Source of the DNA: Halalkalibacter krulwichiae
GTDB taxonomy: Bacteria > Bacillota > Bacilli > Bacillales > Bacillaceae_D
DNA length: 64,000 nt
Direction: 5' to 3'
Assembly (NCBI RefSeq): GCF_002109385.1
Contig: NZ_CP020814.1
Location: 2,813,501 to 2,877,500, forward strand
A model generated the notes under the pieces. The model saw only the letters and a list, made by a program, of their open reading frames with translations. It had not been told where the DNA came from and did not search any database. Every line of letters begins with the position of its first letter. Position 1 is the stretch's first letter. Shown one piece after another: positions 26,298 to 37,702 of this stretch. Both the position numbers and the translations under genes were made by a program.

Positions 26298-27707
26298 TTA
26301 CTTAACGATGTGAATTGGTGTACCTAGAGCAACTTCAGCTGCTTCCATTGTAATTTCACCAAGTGATGGATGAGCATGGATCGTTAATGCAATATCTTCA
26401 GCTGTCATTCCAGTTTCAATCGCAAGACCAAGTTCAGCAATCATATCTGACGCATTCGGACCTGCAATTTGTGCTCCGATAACAAGGCCATCTTCCTTGC
26501 GAGTTACAAGCTTCATGAAACCATCTGTTTCATTAAGTGACAACGCACGACCATTAGCAGCAAATGGGAACTTAGAAGCAACAACATCAAATCCTGCTTC
26601 TTTCGCTTCCGCTTCTGTATACCCTACACTAGCAAGCTCTGGCTCAGAGAATACAACTGCTGGAATTGCTAAGTAATCAACCTCTGATTTTTCGCCTGCA
26701 ATTGCTTCAGCTGCGATCTTGCCTTCATAAGATGCTTTATGAGCAAGTGGAGGTCCTTCAACAATGTCACCAATTGCATAAATATTTGATACATTCGTGC
26801 GGCATTGCTTATCAATTTTAACTACTCCACGTTCAGTCATCTCAACACCAATCTGTTCAAGACCAAGTTCGTCTGTATTTGGCTTACGTCCTACAGTTAC
26901 TAAGCAGTAATCAGCTTCAAATACTTCTTCTTTGCCTTTTACTTCAGCAGTAACTTTCACACCAGAATCAGACTCCTCTACACCTTTAGCTAGTGCTTCC
27001 ATCTTGAATTGTACTCCATTCTTCTTCAAACGGCGTTCAACAAGCTTGGCCATTTGTTTTTCAAAACCACCAAGAATTTGTTTACTACCTTCAAGTACAA
27101 CGACTTCTGCACCCATATTAGAGTAAGCTCCAGCTAATTCCATACCGATGTATCCACCACCGATAACAACTAACTTCTTAGGAACTTCTTTAAGTGAAAG
27201 TGCTCCAGTTGAGTTGATTACTCGTTCCGTATATTTAAATCCTGGGATCTCAATTGGACGAGAGCCTGTAGCAATAATACAATTTTTGAAGTTGTATGTT
27301 TGCGCACTTTTCTCATCCATAATACGGACAGAGTTTTCAGAAGCAAAATATGCTTCTCCACGTACGATTTCTACTTTATTTCCTTTAAGTAATCCTTCAA
27401 CTCCACCTGTTAATTTCTTAACAACTGAAGCTTTCCATTCTTGAACTTTTTCAAAGTTAATTGAAACGTTTTCTGCAATAATACCCATATCATCAGAATG
27501 CTTAGCATTATGATAACGATGTCCAGCAGAGATTAAAGCTTTAGAAGGAATACAACCAACGTTTAAACAAACGCCACCCATTTCTCCTTTTTCTACAATT
27601 GTTACTTTTTGTCCTAGTTGCGCTGCACGAATTGCTGCAACATAACCTCCAGGACCTGAACCAATAACAAGCGTATCTACCTCATGTGCGAAATCTCCAA
27701 CAACCAT
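26298..27707 (-). CDS. pdhD: dihydrolipoyl dehydrogenase (E3)
   Basis: FAD flavoprotein that reoxidises dihydrolipoyl groups with NAD+, serving pyruvate and other 2-oxoacid dehydrogenases. The 469-aa product has the N-terminal FAD motif [16 protein letters not shown], redox disulfide [13 protein letters not shown], the NAD Rossmann motif [13 protein letters not shown], and C-terminal HAHPSLGE with the catalytic His-Glu. ATG 27707 lies three bases after pdhC with GGAGGGGTAGTAC as its leader. Last gene of the operon. Confidence 0.98.
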   Translation of the reverse strand: MVVGDFAHEVDTLVIGSGPGGYVAAIRAAQLGQKVTIVEKGEMGGVCLNVGCIPSKALISAGHRYHNAKHSDDMGIIAENVSINFEKVQEWKASVVKKLTGGVEGLLKGNKVEIVRGEAYFASENSVRIMDEKSAQTYNFKNCIIATGSRPIEIPGFKYTERVINSTGALSLKEVPKKLVVIGGGYIGMELAGAYSNMGAEVVVLEGSKQILGGFEKQMAKLVERRLKKNGVQFKMEALAKGVEESDSGVKVTAEVKGKEEVFEADYCLVTVGRKPNTDELGLEQIGVEMTERGVVKIDKQCRTNVSNIYAIGDIVEGPPLAHKASYEGKIAAEAIAGEKSEVDYLAIPAVVFSEPELASVGYTEAEAKEAGFDVVASKFPFAANGRALSLNETDGFMKLVTRKEDGLVIGAQIAGPNASDMIAELGLAIETGMTAEDIALTIHAHPSLGEITMEAAEVALGTPIHIVK

Positions 27708-27710
27708 GTA

Positions 27711-29000
27711 CTACCCCTCCATTAATAATAATTGCGGATCATTTAATAGACGTTTCACGTGGTTTAATGCATTCTGAGCTGTAACGCCATCAATTAGACG
27801 GTGGTCATAACTTAAAGATAATGCTAACACTGGTGCAGCTACGATCTCACCATTTTTAACAACTGGCTTTTCTTCAATTCGACCAATACCTAAAATAGCT
27901 ACTTCTGGGTGATTAATAACAGGTGTAAACCAAAGTCCACGAGCAGAGCCAACATTTGAAATTGTGGCAGATCCGCCCTTCATTTCTGCACCACTAAGTT
28001 TACCATCACGAGCTTTCGCTGCCAACTCATTAATTTCATCAGCAAGAGCAAAGATCGATTTACGATCTGCATCTTTTACTACTGGAACGAATAAACCATG
28101 CTCTGTATCAGCAGCAATTCCGATGTTGAAATACTTTTTGTATACAATTTCTTCGTTTACATCGTCAATAGAAGCATTAAGCGCAGGGAACTTACGTAAT
28201 GCAGCTGTCAAAGCTTTTACGACATATGGTAAGTAAGTTAATTTTGTACCTTGTGCCGCAGCCATTTCTTTGTACTCTTTACGATGTGCAACTAAGTTAG
28301 ATACTTCAATTTCATCCATGTGAGTAACGTGAGGAGCTGTATGCTTAGAGTTCACCATTGCTTTTGCAATTGCTTTACGTACTCCTTTAAGAGGTACACG
28401 CTCCTCAAGCTCTCCTACAGGAATTGCTACAGGCTCAGCTTTTGGTGCTGCTGTTTGAGTTGAAGTTTCTTCTTTCACTTCTGCTTGAGCTGTCTCTGCT
28501 TGAGCACCACCGTTAAGGAATGCGTCGATGTCTTCTTTTAGTACACGTCCATTCTTTCCAGTAGCTGTAACTTTATGAATCGCTACACCTTTTTCACGAG
28601 CATATTTACGAACAGAAGGCATCGCTATTACACGAGCATCACTATCAACGTCATCGTTAGCTGTATCCGCTGCAGGCTCAGATGATTTAGCTACTTCTTC
28701 CTTAGCAGGTTCAGACTTAGCTTCTTCTTCTGGCGCACTCGTTTCTTCGGCTGGGTTAGCATCTCCAGCATCAATAGTTAATAGAACATCACCAACGATA
28801 CTAACAGTTCCTTCTTCTACTTTAATATCAAGAACTTTACCGTCAACAGGAGATGGAATTTCTACTACTGCTTTATCATTTTGTACTTCAAGAAGAATAT
28901 CATCTTCTTTAATTTCATCACCTGGTTTTACAAACCATTTTACAATTTCACCTTCGTGAATACCTTCACCAATATCAGGCAATTTAAACTCGTATGCCAC
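27711..29000 (-). CDS. pdhC: pyruvate dehydrogenase E2, dihydrolipoyl acetyltransferase
   Basis: Core of the PDH complex, which transfers acetyl from lipoyl to CoA. The 429-aa product has one lipoyl domain (lysine in [13 protein letters not shown] near residue 43), an acidic Ala/Glu/Pro linker, the E3/E1-binding domain ([13 protein letters not shown]), a second linker and the catalytic domain with [11 protein letters not shown]. It starts with GTG 29000 after GGAGGCACTTCAA. A hairpin lies between it and pdhB (29039-29066). Confidence 0.98.
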   Translation of the reverse strand: MAYEFKLPDIGEGIHEGEIVKWFVKPGDEIKEDDILLEVQNDKAVVEIPSPVDGKVLDIKVEEGTVSIVGDVLLTIDAGDANPAEETSAPEEEAKSEPAKEEVAKSSEPAADTANDDVDSDARVIAMPSVRKYAREKGVAIHKVTATGKNGRVLKEDIDAFLNGGAQAETAQAEVKEETSTQTAAPKAEPVAIPVGELEERVPLKGVRKAIAKAMVNSKHTAPHVTHMDEIEVSNLVAHRKEYKEMAAAQGTKLTYLPYVVKALTAALRKFPALNASIDDVNEEIVYKKYFNIGIAADTEHGLFVPVVKDADRKSIFALADEINELAAKARDGKLSGAEMKGGSATISNVGSARGLWFTPVINHPEVAILGIGRIEEKPVVKNGEIVAAPVLALSLSYDHRLIDGVTAQNALNHVKRLLNDPQLLLMEG

Positions 29001-29038
29001 TTGAAGTGCCTCCTTTAATTAAACAGTTAAATTAGTTG

Positions 29039-29066
29039 AAAAGGAAAGACATCCATCTTTCCTTTT
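29039..29066 (-). terminator. hairpin between pdhB and pdhC (intra-operon)
   Basis: An 11-base perfect stem AAAAGGAAAGA/TCTTTCCTTTT with a six-base loop, inside the 98-base pdhB-pdhC gap. The other pdh junctions are three bases. It may attenuate or stabilise the 3' segment. Confidence 0.6.
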
Positions 29067-29098
29067 CATACATGTCTATAAAGTCATAATCGTTCTAA

Positions 29099-30076
29099 TT
29101 AAAAGTTGATAACTTTCTTAGCTGTTTCGATAATTCCTTTGTAGTCAGGTAACCATGCATCTTCTGCCGCTGCAAAAGGATAAATTGTATCAGGTGCAGC
29201 CACACGTAACACTGGAGCTTCCAAGCTAAGAATGGAACGCTCTGTGATTTCAGCTACAACATTAGCAGCGATACCAGCTTGCTTTTGTGCTTCCTGAACT
29301 ACAATTGCACGATTAGTCTTTTCAACAGATGCAATAATTGTATCAATATCAAGTGGACTGATTGTCATAAGGTCGATTACTTCAACATCAATGCCCTCTT
29401 TTTCTAATTCTTCTGCAGCTTTAAGTGAAGAATGGACCATTGCACCATATGTAACAATAGTTAAGTCTTTTCCTTCTCGCTTAATATCCGCTTTCCCTAA
29501 TGGAATTGTGTACTCTTCTTCAGGTACTTCCGCACGGAAAGAACGGTATAACTTCATGTGCTCCAAGAAAACAACCGGATCGTTATCACGAATTGCAGAA
29601 ATTAATAAACCTTTAGCGTCATAAGGAGTGGAAGGGATTACTACTTTCAAACCAGGCGTTTGAGCAACTAATCCTTCTAAGCTATCTGCATGCATTTCTG
29701 GTGTTTTAACACCACCACCAAATGGTGAACGAACAGTAATAGGTGAAGTTAATTTACCACCTGTACGATAACGCATACGGTTCATTTGGCCAGCAACTGA
29801 GTCAAACACTTCAAATAGGAAACCAAAGAATTGGATTTCCATAACCGGACGGAAGCCAGTTAATCCTAGTCCAATTGCTAAACCACCAATACCAGATTCA
29901 GCTAATGGCGTATCAAACACACGCTCTTCTCCGAATTCTTTTTGTAGACCTTCAGTCGCACGGAATACACCACCGTTTTGACCAACGTCTTCACCAAACA
30001 CAAGAACATCTTCATTATTCTTAAGCTCATTACGCATCGCATCCGTAATTGCTTGAATCATAGTCATTTGTGCCAT
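29099..30076 (-). CDS. pdhB: pyruvate dehydrogenase E1 beta subunit
   Basis: Beta subunit of the alpha2beta2 E1 component. The 325-aa product has [18 protein letters not shown] near the ThDP site and the conserved [10 protein letters not shown] and [10 protein letters not shown] segments of transketolase-like C-terminal domains. ATG 30076 is three bases after pdhA's stop, with AAAGGAGTCGAAGTAACTC as its leader partly inside pdhA. Confidence 0.98.
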   Translation of the reverse strand: MAQMTMIQAITDAMRNELKNNEDVLVFGEDVGQNGGVFRATEGLQKEFGEERVFDTPLAESGIGGLAIGLGLTGFRPVMEIQFFGFLFEVFDSVAGQMNRMRYRTGGKLTSPITVRSPFGGGVKTPEMHADSLEGLVAQTPGLKVVIPSTPYDAKGLLISAIRDNDPVVFLEHMKLYRSFRAEVPEEEYTIPLGKADIKREGKDLTIVTYGAMVHSSLKAAEELEKEGIDVEVIDLMTISPLDIDTIIASVEKTNRAIVVQEAQKQAGIAANVVAEITERSILSLEAPVLRVAAPDTIYPFAAAEDAWLPDYKGIIETAKKVINF

Positions 30077-30079
30077 GAG

Positions 30080-31195
<1,116 letters not shown>

Positions 31196-31392
31196 TCACT
31201 CATACGTTTTACATGATTGTTATTAATTTGTATAAAGCTATTTGACAAATCTCACAAATAGGTTACCCAAAGTATACTTATCCATAACCTTTTAATAAAG
31301 AAAACGCTAGAGAATTTCGCTTTTGTAAAAGAACACTTTATCTGTATTAGTCATTCCAGAAAAAAAGTAATACAACACTGTTCACGGATTTA

Positions 31393-31422
31393 AGTCTACA
31401 TTATTTACATAAATCCCGTCAA
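31393..31422 (-). promoter_or_regulatory. candidate promoter of the pdh operon
   Basis: On the minus strand TTGACG (31422-31417) and TAGACT (31398-31393), spacer 18. The 5' leader would be about 210 bases, which leaves room for control that I could not identify. In the rest of 31175-31543 I see AT-rich sequence and no gene. Confidence 0.4.
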
Positions 31423-31543
31423 TCCTTTTGACTCAGGAATTTGTAAATCCTTTCATTCTTACCTTTTTCAATATTAAGAAAAAAGTGTTATACTACAATC
31501 TATAACAATATTAGTACAGTTCAATTTATTTCTCCATAAAAAA

Positions 31544-31577
31544 AGCTTAACGTACTATTGATACTGTACGTTAAGCT
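31544..31577 (-). terminator. terminator of ykyA
   Basis: AGCTTAACGTAC and its complement around a ten-base loop, with TTTTTTT on the minus strand. The ykyA stop codon lies inside the structure. Confidence 0.85.
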
Positions 31578-32208
31578 CAGCGGTTTCATAAAAGTCTTTC
31601 TTTAATTGGTTGTATGTATCTGTGGATTCATTAAAAGCTTCTTTCTTTTTTTCGACCTCTACATATAAGTCATTAATGATGTCTATTTGATCTTGAAGTT
31701 CTTCAATACTTAGTTCCTCATCTTTTAAAAGTTCAAATAATACTTTATCTTCATGAATTGTTTTCATATAAGTATCATGTAATTCAGAATAATGATCAAA
31801 TCTTTCCTGCATACTTTCCTTTAATGATTGAAACAGTTCCTCTAAAGATTCATCCTCAAAAGAATCTACTTCTTCTTCTATTTTTTTAAATTCATCAAAA
31901 CTTTCTTCTATACTTGCTTTTTCAGCAGTAACCATTCCCTCTCTTGCTTCAATAGAAGAAATGGCTTCTTCAACTAACTCAATAATCTGATCCATTTCAT
32001 TTAAACCTAACGCTATAATTTCGTCAAAAATTTCACTTTCTCTTAATTCAGCTTTTTGTAGAGGTTCTTGTTGTTTTTGAAAAGGCTCTTCAAGTTCTAC
32101 AGCTGTCTCCAAATGTTGGTAAACAATTTCAGCCGGTTGTTCTTTACAAGCTGTTAATGTTAGTAAAGCTAAAGTTAATAGAATTATTAACCAAATTTTA
32201 CCTTTCAC
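31555..32208 (-). CDS. ykyA: YkyA-family putative cell-wall-binding lipoprotein
   Basis: A 217-aa lipoprotein (signal LLTLALLTLTACKEQ) followed by an almost wholly helical, glutamate-rich domain with long coiled-coil stretches (about 60-200). This matches the YkyA family (PF10368 type), and the gene lies between def and pdhA as in B. subtilis. The function is unknown; the family name rests on a proposed cell-wall link. GTG 32208 with AGGGGGAACAAAA is used rather than the longer frame start at 32241. Confidence 0.88.
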   Translation of the reverse strand: MKGKIWLIILLTLALLTLTACKEQPAEIVYQHLETAVELEEPFQKQQEPLQKAELRESEIFDEIIALGLNEMDQIIELVEEAISSIEAREGMVTAEKASIEESFDEFKKIEEEVDSFEDESLEELFQSLKESMQERFDHYSELHDTYMKTIHEDKVLFELLKDEELSIEELQDQIDIINDLYVEVEKKKEAFNESTDTYNQLKKDFYETAELNVQYQ

Positions 32209-32461
32209 TTTTGTTCCCCCTAACTCACTTATACATATCACACATATACACTAATCCAATAACTGTAAAATAACAACATTTTTTTACTCCATTCCGTTGC
32301 TATTATATGAATGCCTTCTTGTGAATATGAGCCTGTCCAGAAAATAAATAAAAAAGAATCCTGAAAAATGGGCATTCATCCAACCACCCTTTTGGATTTT
32401 GCATAATGTAGTTAGTGAATCGCAGCCAATGCGGTGCCTAGAATTAAAGGAGGAATGTAAA

Positions 32462-32659
32462 ATGTACGGATATGGATACGGTACAGGACACGTTGGAGGA
32501 TTTGGATGTTGCACTGACCCTTGTGGGTATGGTTACGGTGCTCCAGTAGTTGGAGGCGCTTATGCTCCAGGTGCAGGTGCTGGTAGAGGTTTCGCGTTAA
32601 TCGTGGTACTTTTCATCCTGTTAATCATTGTAGGTGCTTCTAAGTTCGGTCACTGTTAA
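32462..32659 (+). CDS. YjcZ-family small sporulation-type membrane peptide
   Basis: A 65-aa peptide with a Gly/Tyr-rich N-terminal half ([27 protein letters not shown]) and a single C-terminal helix ([20 protein letters not shown]). This tiny transmembrane architecture is typical of the YjcZ family in Bacilli, members of which are found in spores. AAAGGAGGAATGTAAA precedes ATG 32462; the longer upstream frame is not needed. A paralogue with a frameshift lies at 57079. Confidence 0.85.
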   Translation: MYGYGYGTGHVGGFGCCTDPCGYGYGAPVVGGAYAPGAGAGRGFALIVVLFILLIIVGASKFGHC

Positions 32660-32792
32660 GAGGATACGAAAAGGAGTTAGGGGAATCCTTAGCTCCTTTT
32701 TTTCTAATTTCATTTACGATTGTTATAATACTACTTGATATTTTATTTAATTATTTTTAAAGTAAACTTATCGAATAAAGGAGTGAATACAT

Positions 32793-33344
32793 ATGTTAAC
32801 TATGAAAGACATCGTAAGAGAGGGAGATCCCGTTCTTCGCAAGGTCGCTGAAGATGTCACTCTTCCTGCCAGTGAAGAAGACAAAAAGACACTTCAAGAA
32901 ATGTTACAATTTGTTATTAACAGTCAAGACCCTGAGCTTGCAGAGAAATACGATCTAAGACCCGGAGTAGGTGTTGCCGCACCACAAATTGGTATTTCAA
33001 AAAGAATGTTTGCTATTCATGCAACAGATGAGCAAGATAAATTATATAGCATGGGCTTGTTTAACCCTAAAATCATTAGCCATTCTATTGAAGAAACTCA
33101 CTTAGAAGGCGGAGAAGGTTGTCTCTCGGTTGATAGAGATATCCCAGGGAACGTTCCGCGATATTCTCGCATTACTGTGAAAGGGACAAACTTAGAGGGT
33201 GAGGAAGTTACTTTACGATTAAGGGGGTTCGTAGCAATTGTCTTCCAACATGAACTTGATCACCTAAACGGGATTATGTTCTACGATCGAATAAATGAAT
33301 TTAAAGATAAATTAAAAAGAGAACTACCTAATTTGAAAGGATGA
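32793..33344 (+). CDS. def: peptide deformylase
   Basis: A 183-aa iron/zinc hydrolase that removes the formyl group from nascent N-termini. All three motifs are present: [14 protein letters not shown] and QHELDHLNG, so the enzyme should be active. It has the length and insertions of the Gram-positive type II form (B. subtilis YkrB). AAAGGAGTGAATACAT precedes ATG. A GACCC/GGGTC hairpin with T5 ends the gene. Confidence 0.97.
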   Translation: MLTMKDIVREGDPVLRKVAEDVTLPASEEDKKTLQEMLQFVINSQDPELAEKYDLRPGVGVAAPQIGISKRMFAIHATDEQDKLYSMGLFNPKIISHSIEETHLEGGEGCLSVDRDIPGNVPRYSRITVKGTNLEGEEVTLRLRGFVAIVFQHELDHLNGIMFYDRINEFKDKLKRELPNLKG

Positions 33345-33370
33345 CCCTGCTTTTTGGGTCTTTTTCTTTT
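33340..33370 (+). terminator. terminator of def
   Basis: GACCC and GGGTC around an eight-base loop, followed by TTTTTCTTTTT. Confidence 0.7.
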
Positions 33371-33485
33371 TATCCAAATTTTACCTTGAACAGACGTTTC
33401 ACAACCAACACATACTATTCATACAAACCTTGAATTTTCAATTAGATAAAATGGATAAATATGATGAGAAAGGTGTGAAACATCT

Positions 33486-33563
33486 ATGTTACGTAAATGG
33501 AGAAAAAAACTTGTAAAAGGCTGTAAAAATTTGCTTCCAAAAAGTCGATTAGCTGAAGTTTAA
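33486..33563 (+). CDS. possible 25-aa basic peptide
   Basis: A tiny frame from ATG 33486 with AAAGGTG ten bases upstream. The product MLRKWRKKLVKGCKNLLPKS plus RLAEV is strongly cationic (nine K/R) and could be amphipathic. No homology is known to me and chance cannot be excluded. It occupies the 337-base gap between def and rpoY, in which I see nothing else except the def terminator. Confidence 0.3.
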   Translation: MLRKWRKKLVKGCKNLLPKSRLAEV

Positions 33564-33702
33564 AAGATGCTTTTAACGTTAATAATTAGCGATTAGAGAT
33601 AAGAAGGGGCATTTAATTATCGCTATATAAAAGAAAAACATGAAATACGGTGACATTTGCTTTATAATGAAAATATAACCAATGGTAAGGAGAGGTAATA
33701 GC

Positions 33703-33912
33703 ATGATTTTTAAAGTTTTTTTTCAAAAGAATTCTTCTCAGGTTCCGGTGCGTGAATTAACGGAATCTATTTATGTAGAAGGTGAAAGTGAGGCTGACGT
33801 TCGTAAGAAATTAGCTTCACGTAACTACAACATCGAATTTGTTACATCAATCTCTGGGGCTCATCTGGAATATGAACAATCACAAGATTCATTCGCTGTG
33901 GAGTCTATATAA
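33703..33912 (+). CDS. rpoY: RNA polymerase epsilon subunit
   Basis: A 69-aa acidic protein starting MIFKVFFQKNSSQVPVRE, the RpoY (YkzG, DUF1447) family of Firmicutes, which binds core RNA polymerase near the jaw. ATG 33703 follows AAGGAGAGGTAATAGC; the frame extends upstream to 33682 but without a leader. It lies three bases before rnjA, the fixed pairing in Bacilli. Confidence 0.95.
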   Translation: MIFKVFFQKNSSQVPVRELTESIYVEGESEADVRKKLASRNYNIEFVTSISGAHLEYEQSQDSFAVESI

Positions 33913-33915
33913 TTC

Positions 33916-35583
33916 ATGAAACAAGTGAAGAACAATCAGACAGCAGTTTTTGCCTTGGGCGGTTTAGGTGAGATCGGCAAAAATACGTACGCTGTTCAAT
34001 TCCAAGATGAAATTATTTTAATTGATGCCGGAATAAAGTTTCCAGAGGACGAGCTTCTTGGCATTGATTACGTTATTCCTGACTATACGTATTTAGTCAA
34101 AAATGAAGACAAAATAAAAGGGCTTTTCATCACCCACGGTCATGAAGATCACATTGGCGGAATCCCATATTTATTAAGAGCGGTGAATATTCCGATTTAC
34201 GGCGGTAAATTAGCATTAGGTCTTTTAAAAGGCAAGTTAGAAGAACACGGTCTATTACGGAAAGCAAAATTACATGAAGTTCATGAAGACCAAATTGTGA
34301 AATTTACAAAGACCTCCGTTTCTTTTTATCGAACAACTCATAGTATTCCTGAGGCTTTTGGGATCGTTGTCAAAACACCTCCAGGTAACATTGTTCACAC
34401 TGGTGATTTTAAATTCGACTTCACTCCAGTAGGAGAACCGGCAAATTTAACAAAAATGGCAAAGATCGGTGAAGAAGGCGTTTTGTGTTTACTATCTGAC
34501 AGTACAAATAGTGAGATCCCAGAATTCACAATGTCCGAACGTAAAGTTGGAGAAAGCATCACAAATATTTTCCGAAAAGTAGATGGACGAATTATATTCG
34601 CTACATTTGCATCAAATATTCATCGTCTACAACAGGTTGTCGAAGCAGCTGTTCAGAACGGTCGTAAAATTGCGGTATTTGGCCGAAGTATGGAAAACGC
34701 ATTAAACATCGGCCAAGAACTTGGTTATATCAGTGCACCTAAGTCAACTTTTATTGAACCATCACAAATTAATAAGCTACCAGACAATCAAGTAACTATT
34801 TTATGTACTGGAAGCCAAGGTGAGCCAATGGCAGCACTTTCTCGCATTGCTAGTGGTACTCATCGCCAAATCCAAATCATCCCTGGTGACACGGTTGTAT
34901 TTTCTTCTTCCCCTATTCCAGGTAACACTTTAAGTGTCAGCAAAACGATAAATCAGCTTTACCGTGCTGGTGCAGATGTTATCCATGGCTCTTTGAGTGA
35001 TATACACACTTCCGGACACGGTGGACAAGAAGAGCAAAAGCTTATGCTTAGATTAATGAAGCCACAGTATTTTATGCCTATTCACGGCGAGTATCGCATG
35101 CTGAAAATGCATATAAAATTAGCAGAAGACTGCGGTATCCCTGTAGAAAATAGCTTTATCATGGATAATGGTGATGTTTTAGCTCTTCACCGAGATGAAG
35201 CTGGCGTTGTAGGAAAAATCCCTTCCGGTTCCGTTTATGTTGACGGGAATGGTATAGGCGATATTGGAAACATCGTATTACGTGACCGTCGAATTCTTTC
35301 TGAAGAAGGTCTTGTTGTCGTCGTAGTGAGTCTTAATATGAAAGAATTTAAAGTTACGGCTGGTCCAGATTTAATTTCTCGTGGGTTTGTGTACATGAGA
35401 GAATCTAGTGACTTAATCCATGAGGCGCAAAAGCTATTAGCCAATCATTTAGACTCAGTCATGGAAAGAAAAACAACTCAATGGTCTGAAATTAAAAATG
35501 AAATAACAGATCTATTAGGACCATTCTTATATGAACGAACAAAAAGAAAACCGATGATTTTACCAATCATTATGGAAGTTTAA
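33916..35583 (+). CDS. rnjA: ribonuclease J1
   Basis: A 555-aa metallo-beta-lactamase/beta-CASP ribonuclease with 5'-3' exonuclease and endonuclease activity, central to mRNA decay in Firmicutes. The metal motif HGHEDHIGG, the beta-CASP region with [12 protein letters not shown], and [13 protein letters not shown] are visible; the C-terminal domain is complete. Its ribosome site (TGTGGAG) lies inside the end of rpoY. Terminated by GGAGGC/GCCTCC. Confidence 0.98.
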   Translation: MKQVKNNQTAVFALGGLGEIGKNTYAVQFQDEIILIDAGIKFPEDELLGIDYVIPDYTYLVKNEDKIKGLFITHGHEDHIGGIPYLLRAVNIPIYGGKLALGLLKGKLEEHGLLRKAKLHEVHEDQIVKFTKTSVSFYRTTHSIPEAFGIVVKTPPGNIVHTGDFKFDFTPVGEPANLTKMAKIGEEGVLCLLSDSTNSEIPEFTMSERKVGESITNIFRKVDGRIIFATFASNIHRLQQVVEAAVQNGRKIAVFGRSMENALNIGQELGYISAPKSTFIEPSQINKLPDNQVTILCTGSQGEPMAALSRIASGTHRQIQIIPGDTVVFSSSPIPGNTLSVSKTINQLYRAGADVIHGSLSDIHTSGHGGQEEQKLMLRLMKPQYFMPIHGEYRMLKMHIKLAEDCGIPVENSFIMDNGDVLALHRDEAGVVGKIPSGSVYVDGNGIGDIGNIVLRDRRILSEEGLVVVVVSLNMKEFKVTAGPDLISRGFVYMRESSDLIHEAQKLLANHLDSVMERKTTQWSEIKNEITDLLGPFLYERTKRKPMILPIIMEV

Positions 35584-35612
35584 AAAAGGAGGCAGATAGC
35601 CTCCTTTTTATT
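35584..35612. terminator. terminator after rnjA, shared with the dihaem cytochrome gene
   Basis: AAAAAGGAGGC and GCCTCCTTTTT stem with a five-base loop, between convergent genes. Confidence 0.88.
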
Positions 35613-37587
35613 TATCATCCACATCGATCTTTCTCTCTTTATCTAAATCAATGGATAATAAGTACTGTATTAAAGCATCCTGTTCTTCTTTTGAGAAACC
35701 ACTTTTTTGATCAACCCAATACATATGACCTTCTCCTGTACTGTGAGAAGCTTGTAATTTTCTAGATTGTTTATTTGCAGTTACTACCTTCTCTCTTAAT
35801 TCTCGATCAATCATCGCTAACAAACTATTATAAGGATCTGGCTCTATTCCCTTTTCAAATGTTCCAGCAAGTCCTATTTGTGTTGAAACGTCTGTTCCGA
35901 TAGATACTCCACCTTCATGCAAGTAAGGGGCAGAATATTTCAAGCCTACTAAGCCCTTCACTTTATAGCCTCCGTTTGAATGATACGCTAATGAAAGTTC
36001 CACTTGTTTTTTATCCAAATGATTTGTTGGAATTTTTATTTTTTCGACATCTTCCGGAACCGGAATCGGTGTATCCAAAGGATAGAACCAAGGCTCCATT
36101 GTTAGCGATTGCGCATCCTTAAAGGCAAGTGCTCGCGACGGCTCAGTTCTTAACTCTTCAACTGGAATAATAAGATGATTCGTTCTCGCCTCTCCCGCAT
36201 GACAAGTTATACACCCTGCTTTAGTAAACACCTCTCTCCCTTTACGTTCGGTCGCTGAATACGAACTTTCATTCTCCAAAGGCGGTTTTAAAGCATTTTG
36301 ATAAGCCGAGATGGCATTTAACTCTTCCAAAACTGTATGTCCCTCTGATCCGATAACTGTTCCATTAGGGGTAAATAGTGATACATTGGGATACGTTGGT
36401 GGTCGAATCATGTCATTGAAACCAGGTACCGTATCATTATCATCTATTTGACTTAACCAATCAGCAGGCCCCTTCTCCCTTTGATGATGATAACGGAATT
36501 CTGGATTTGCAGCATTCTGCAAAATTGTACCGATATACCTTTCTTTATCAATCTCAAATAACGCCTCACTTTGATCCGCCTGAGCAAGCAAGTCGGAATT
36601 TTGAGCGTGAACATTATTATTCAAAGCCGTCAACCCTTTAAAAGAACCCACTGAGGCAAAACCATTCCAGCCATAAGGATGATCACCTAATGTAAAGGAA
36701 TCCGGAATCTGACTCGGATTATTAACTAAGTCCATGGTTGAGTCAAAATTCCCCTTTGACCACGTTAACAAATCACGGTCTACCGCCTCTTCCATTTTTT
36801 CTACATTTGGTAGCGCAATATATTCCCCTTTGCTTTCTTTCTCCTTCATCCATTCTTCCTCTTCTATATAAGCTTTTAGCTTATCTGCATCAACAGCCGT
36901 GTTTGTAAAATATGCAGTTGAATTGGAAGCTAGAGCCAACAATAGTCCAGCATCAAAATTGGCATTCGGAGCACCCTCTATGACTAACCCTAAATCACGA
37001 TCCACTGTCGCATGACAAGCAGCACAGGTGATTCCTGCTTTTAAACGGCCATCTTTAAACTTAATAGGCATTCCAAGTGGGGCGAATCCTCCCTTCGGAA
37101 CATCTAGGCCCGTCTCAATCATTTCCCCTTTTTTAAAATGACGACCACCTACAACAGCATCTTTGGCAATCTCAACTTTTAAATTATCCGTTCCTTCCTT
37201 CCTTGCAGAAAGAACTGCTTTAGCAATGTTCCCAACTGATAACGGACCATCCAAAACCCCTAAAACATCTGTTATATACTCTTCATTATTAAACGTTTCG
37301 TTAAAAAATAACTTTCTTCCTTCATTAATAAAGCTCTCATCTATCTTTACAGCACCGTTATGTAAAGTTAAATCCTTTTCATGTAACTTACCTGCTTCTT
37401 CTTCCGACAAAGCTAGCCCCCATATATCATATCCTGTAATGTCATTCATCTGATGTTTTATTGGGTGATTCAACGTCTGCTTGACTGACGGAATCTCTGC
37501 ATAACCAGGTTCAATTACATTTACTATTGAATAACCTACTACGATAAAAAGCACTATGCTTATCCCTATTAAAAAGCGTCTCCACAT
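35608..37587 (-). CDS. membrane-anchored dihaem cytochrome c (cytochrome c peroxidase-like)
   Basis: A 659-aa protein with an uncleaved-looking N-terminal helix (residues 5-22), so facing the outside. Two haem-binding motifs: CAACH (188-192) and CITCH (459-463). Repeated LGMPIKFKDGRLKAGI and VKGLVGLKYSAPYLHEGG segments and a C-terminal cytochrome helix (KEEQDALIQYLLSI) resemble dihaem peroxidase/MauG-type proteins, though it is about twice their length. The function is unknown; electron transfer or peroxide reduction at the cell surface is the likely area. AGGGAGGTATTCAA precedes ATG. Not part of the B. subtilis gene set at this place. Confidence 0.8.
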   Translation of the reverse strand: MWRRFLIGISIVLFIVVGYSIVNVIEPGYAEIPSVKQTLNHPIKHQMNDITGYDIWGLALSEEEAGKLHEKDLTLHNGAVKIDESFINEGRKLFFNETFNNEEYITDVLGVLDGPLSVGNIAKAVLSARKEGTDNLKVEIAKDAVVGGRHFKKGEMIETGLDVPKGGFAPLGMPIKFKDGRLKAGITCAACHATVDRDLGLVIEGAPNANFDAGLLLALASNSTAYFTNTAVDADKLKAYIEEEEWMKEKESKGEYIALPNVEKMEEAVDRDLLTWSKGNFDSTMDLVNNPSQIPDSFTLGDHPYGWNGFASVGSFKGLTALNNNVHAQNSDLLAQADQSEALFEIDKERYIGTILQNAANPEFRYHHQREKGPADWLSQIDDNDTVPGFNDMIRPPTYPNVSLFTPNGTVIGSEGHTVLEELNAISAYQNALKPPLENESSYSATERKGREVFTKAGCITCHAGEARTNHLIIPVEELRTEPSRALAFKDAQSLTMEPWFYPLDTPIPVPEDVEKIKIPTNHLDKKQVELSLAYHSNGGYKVKGLVGLKYSAPYLHEGGVSIGTDVSTQIGLAGTFEKGIEPDPYNSLLAMIDRELREKVVTANKQSRKLQASHSTGEGHMYWVDQKSGFSKEEQDALIQYLLSIDLDKERKIDVDDK

Positions 37588-37702
37588 TTGAATACCTCCC
37601 TAACCGTGTTCTATTAATTAGGATGATTCAAACAGATTTGCTCTATCCAAACAAAAAGGTAAAGCAGTTCATTCATTAAACTACTCCACCTTTATATTCT
37701 AC

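Noticed and set aside
32284..32514. 76-aa minus-strand frame rich in Pro/Tyr overlapping the YjcZ gene
   Set aside because: Mirror of Gly/Tyr codons of the real peptide; no leader.
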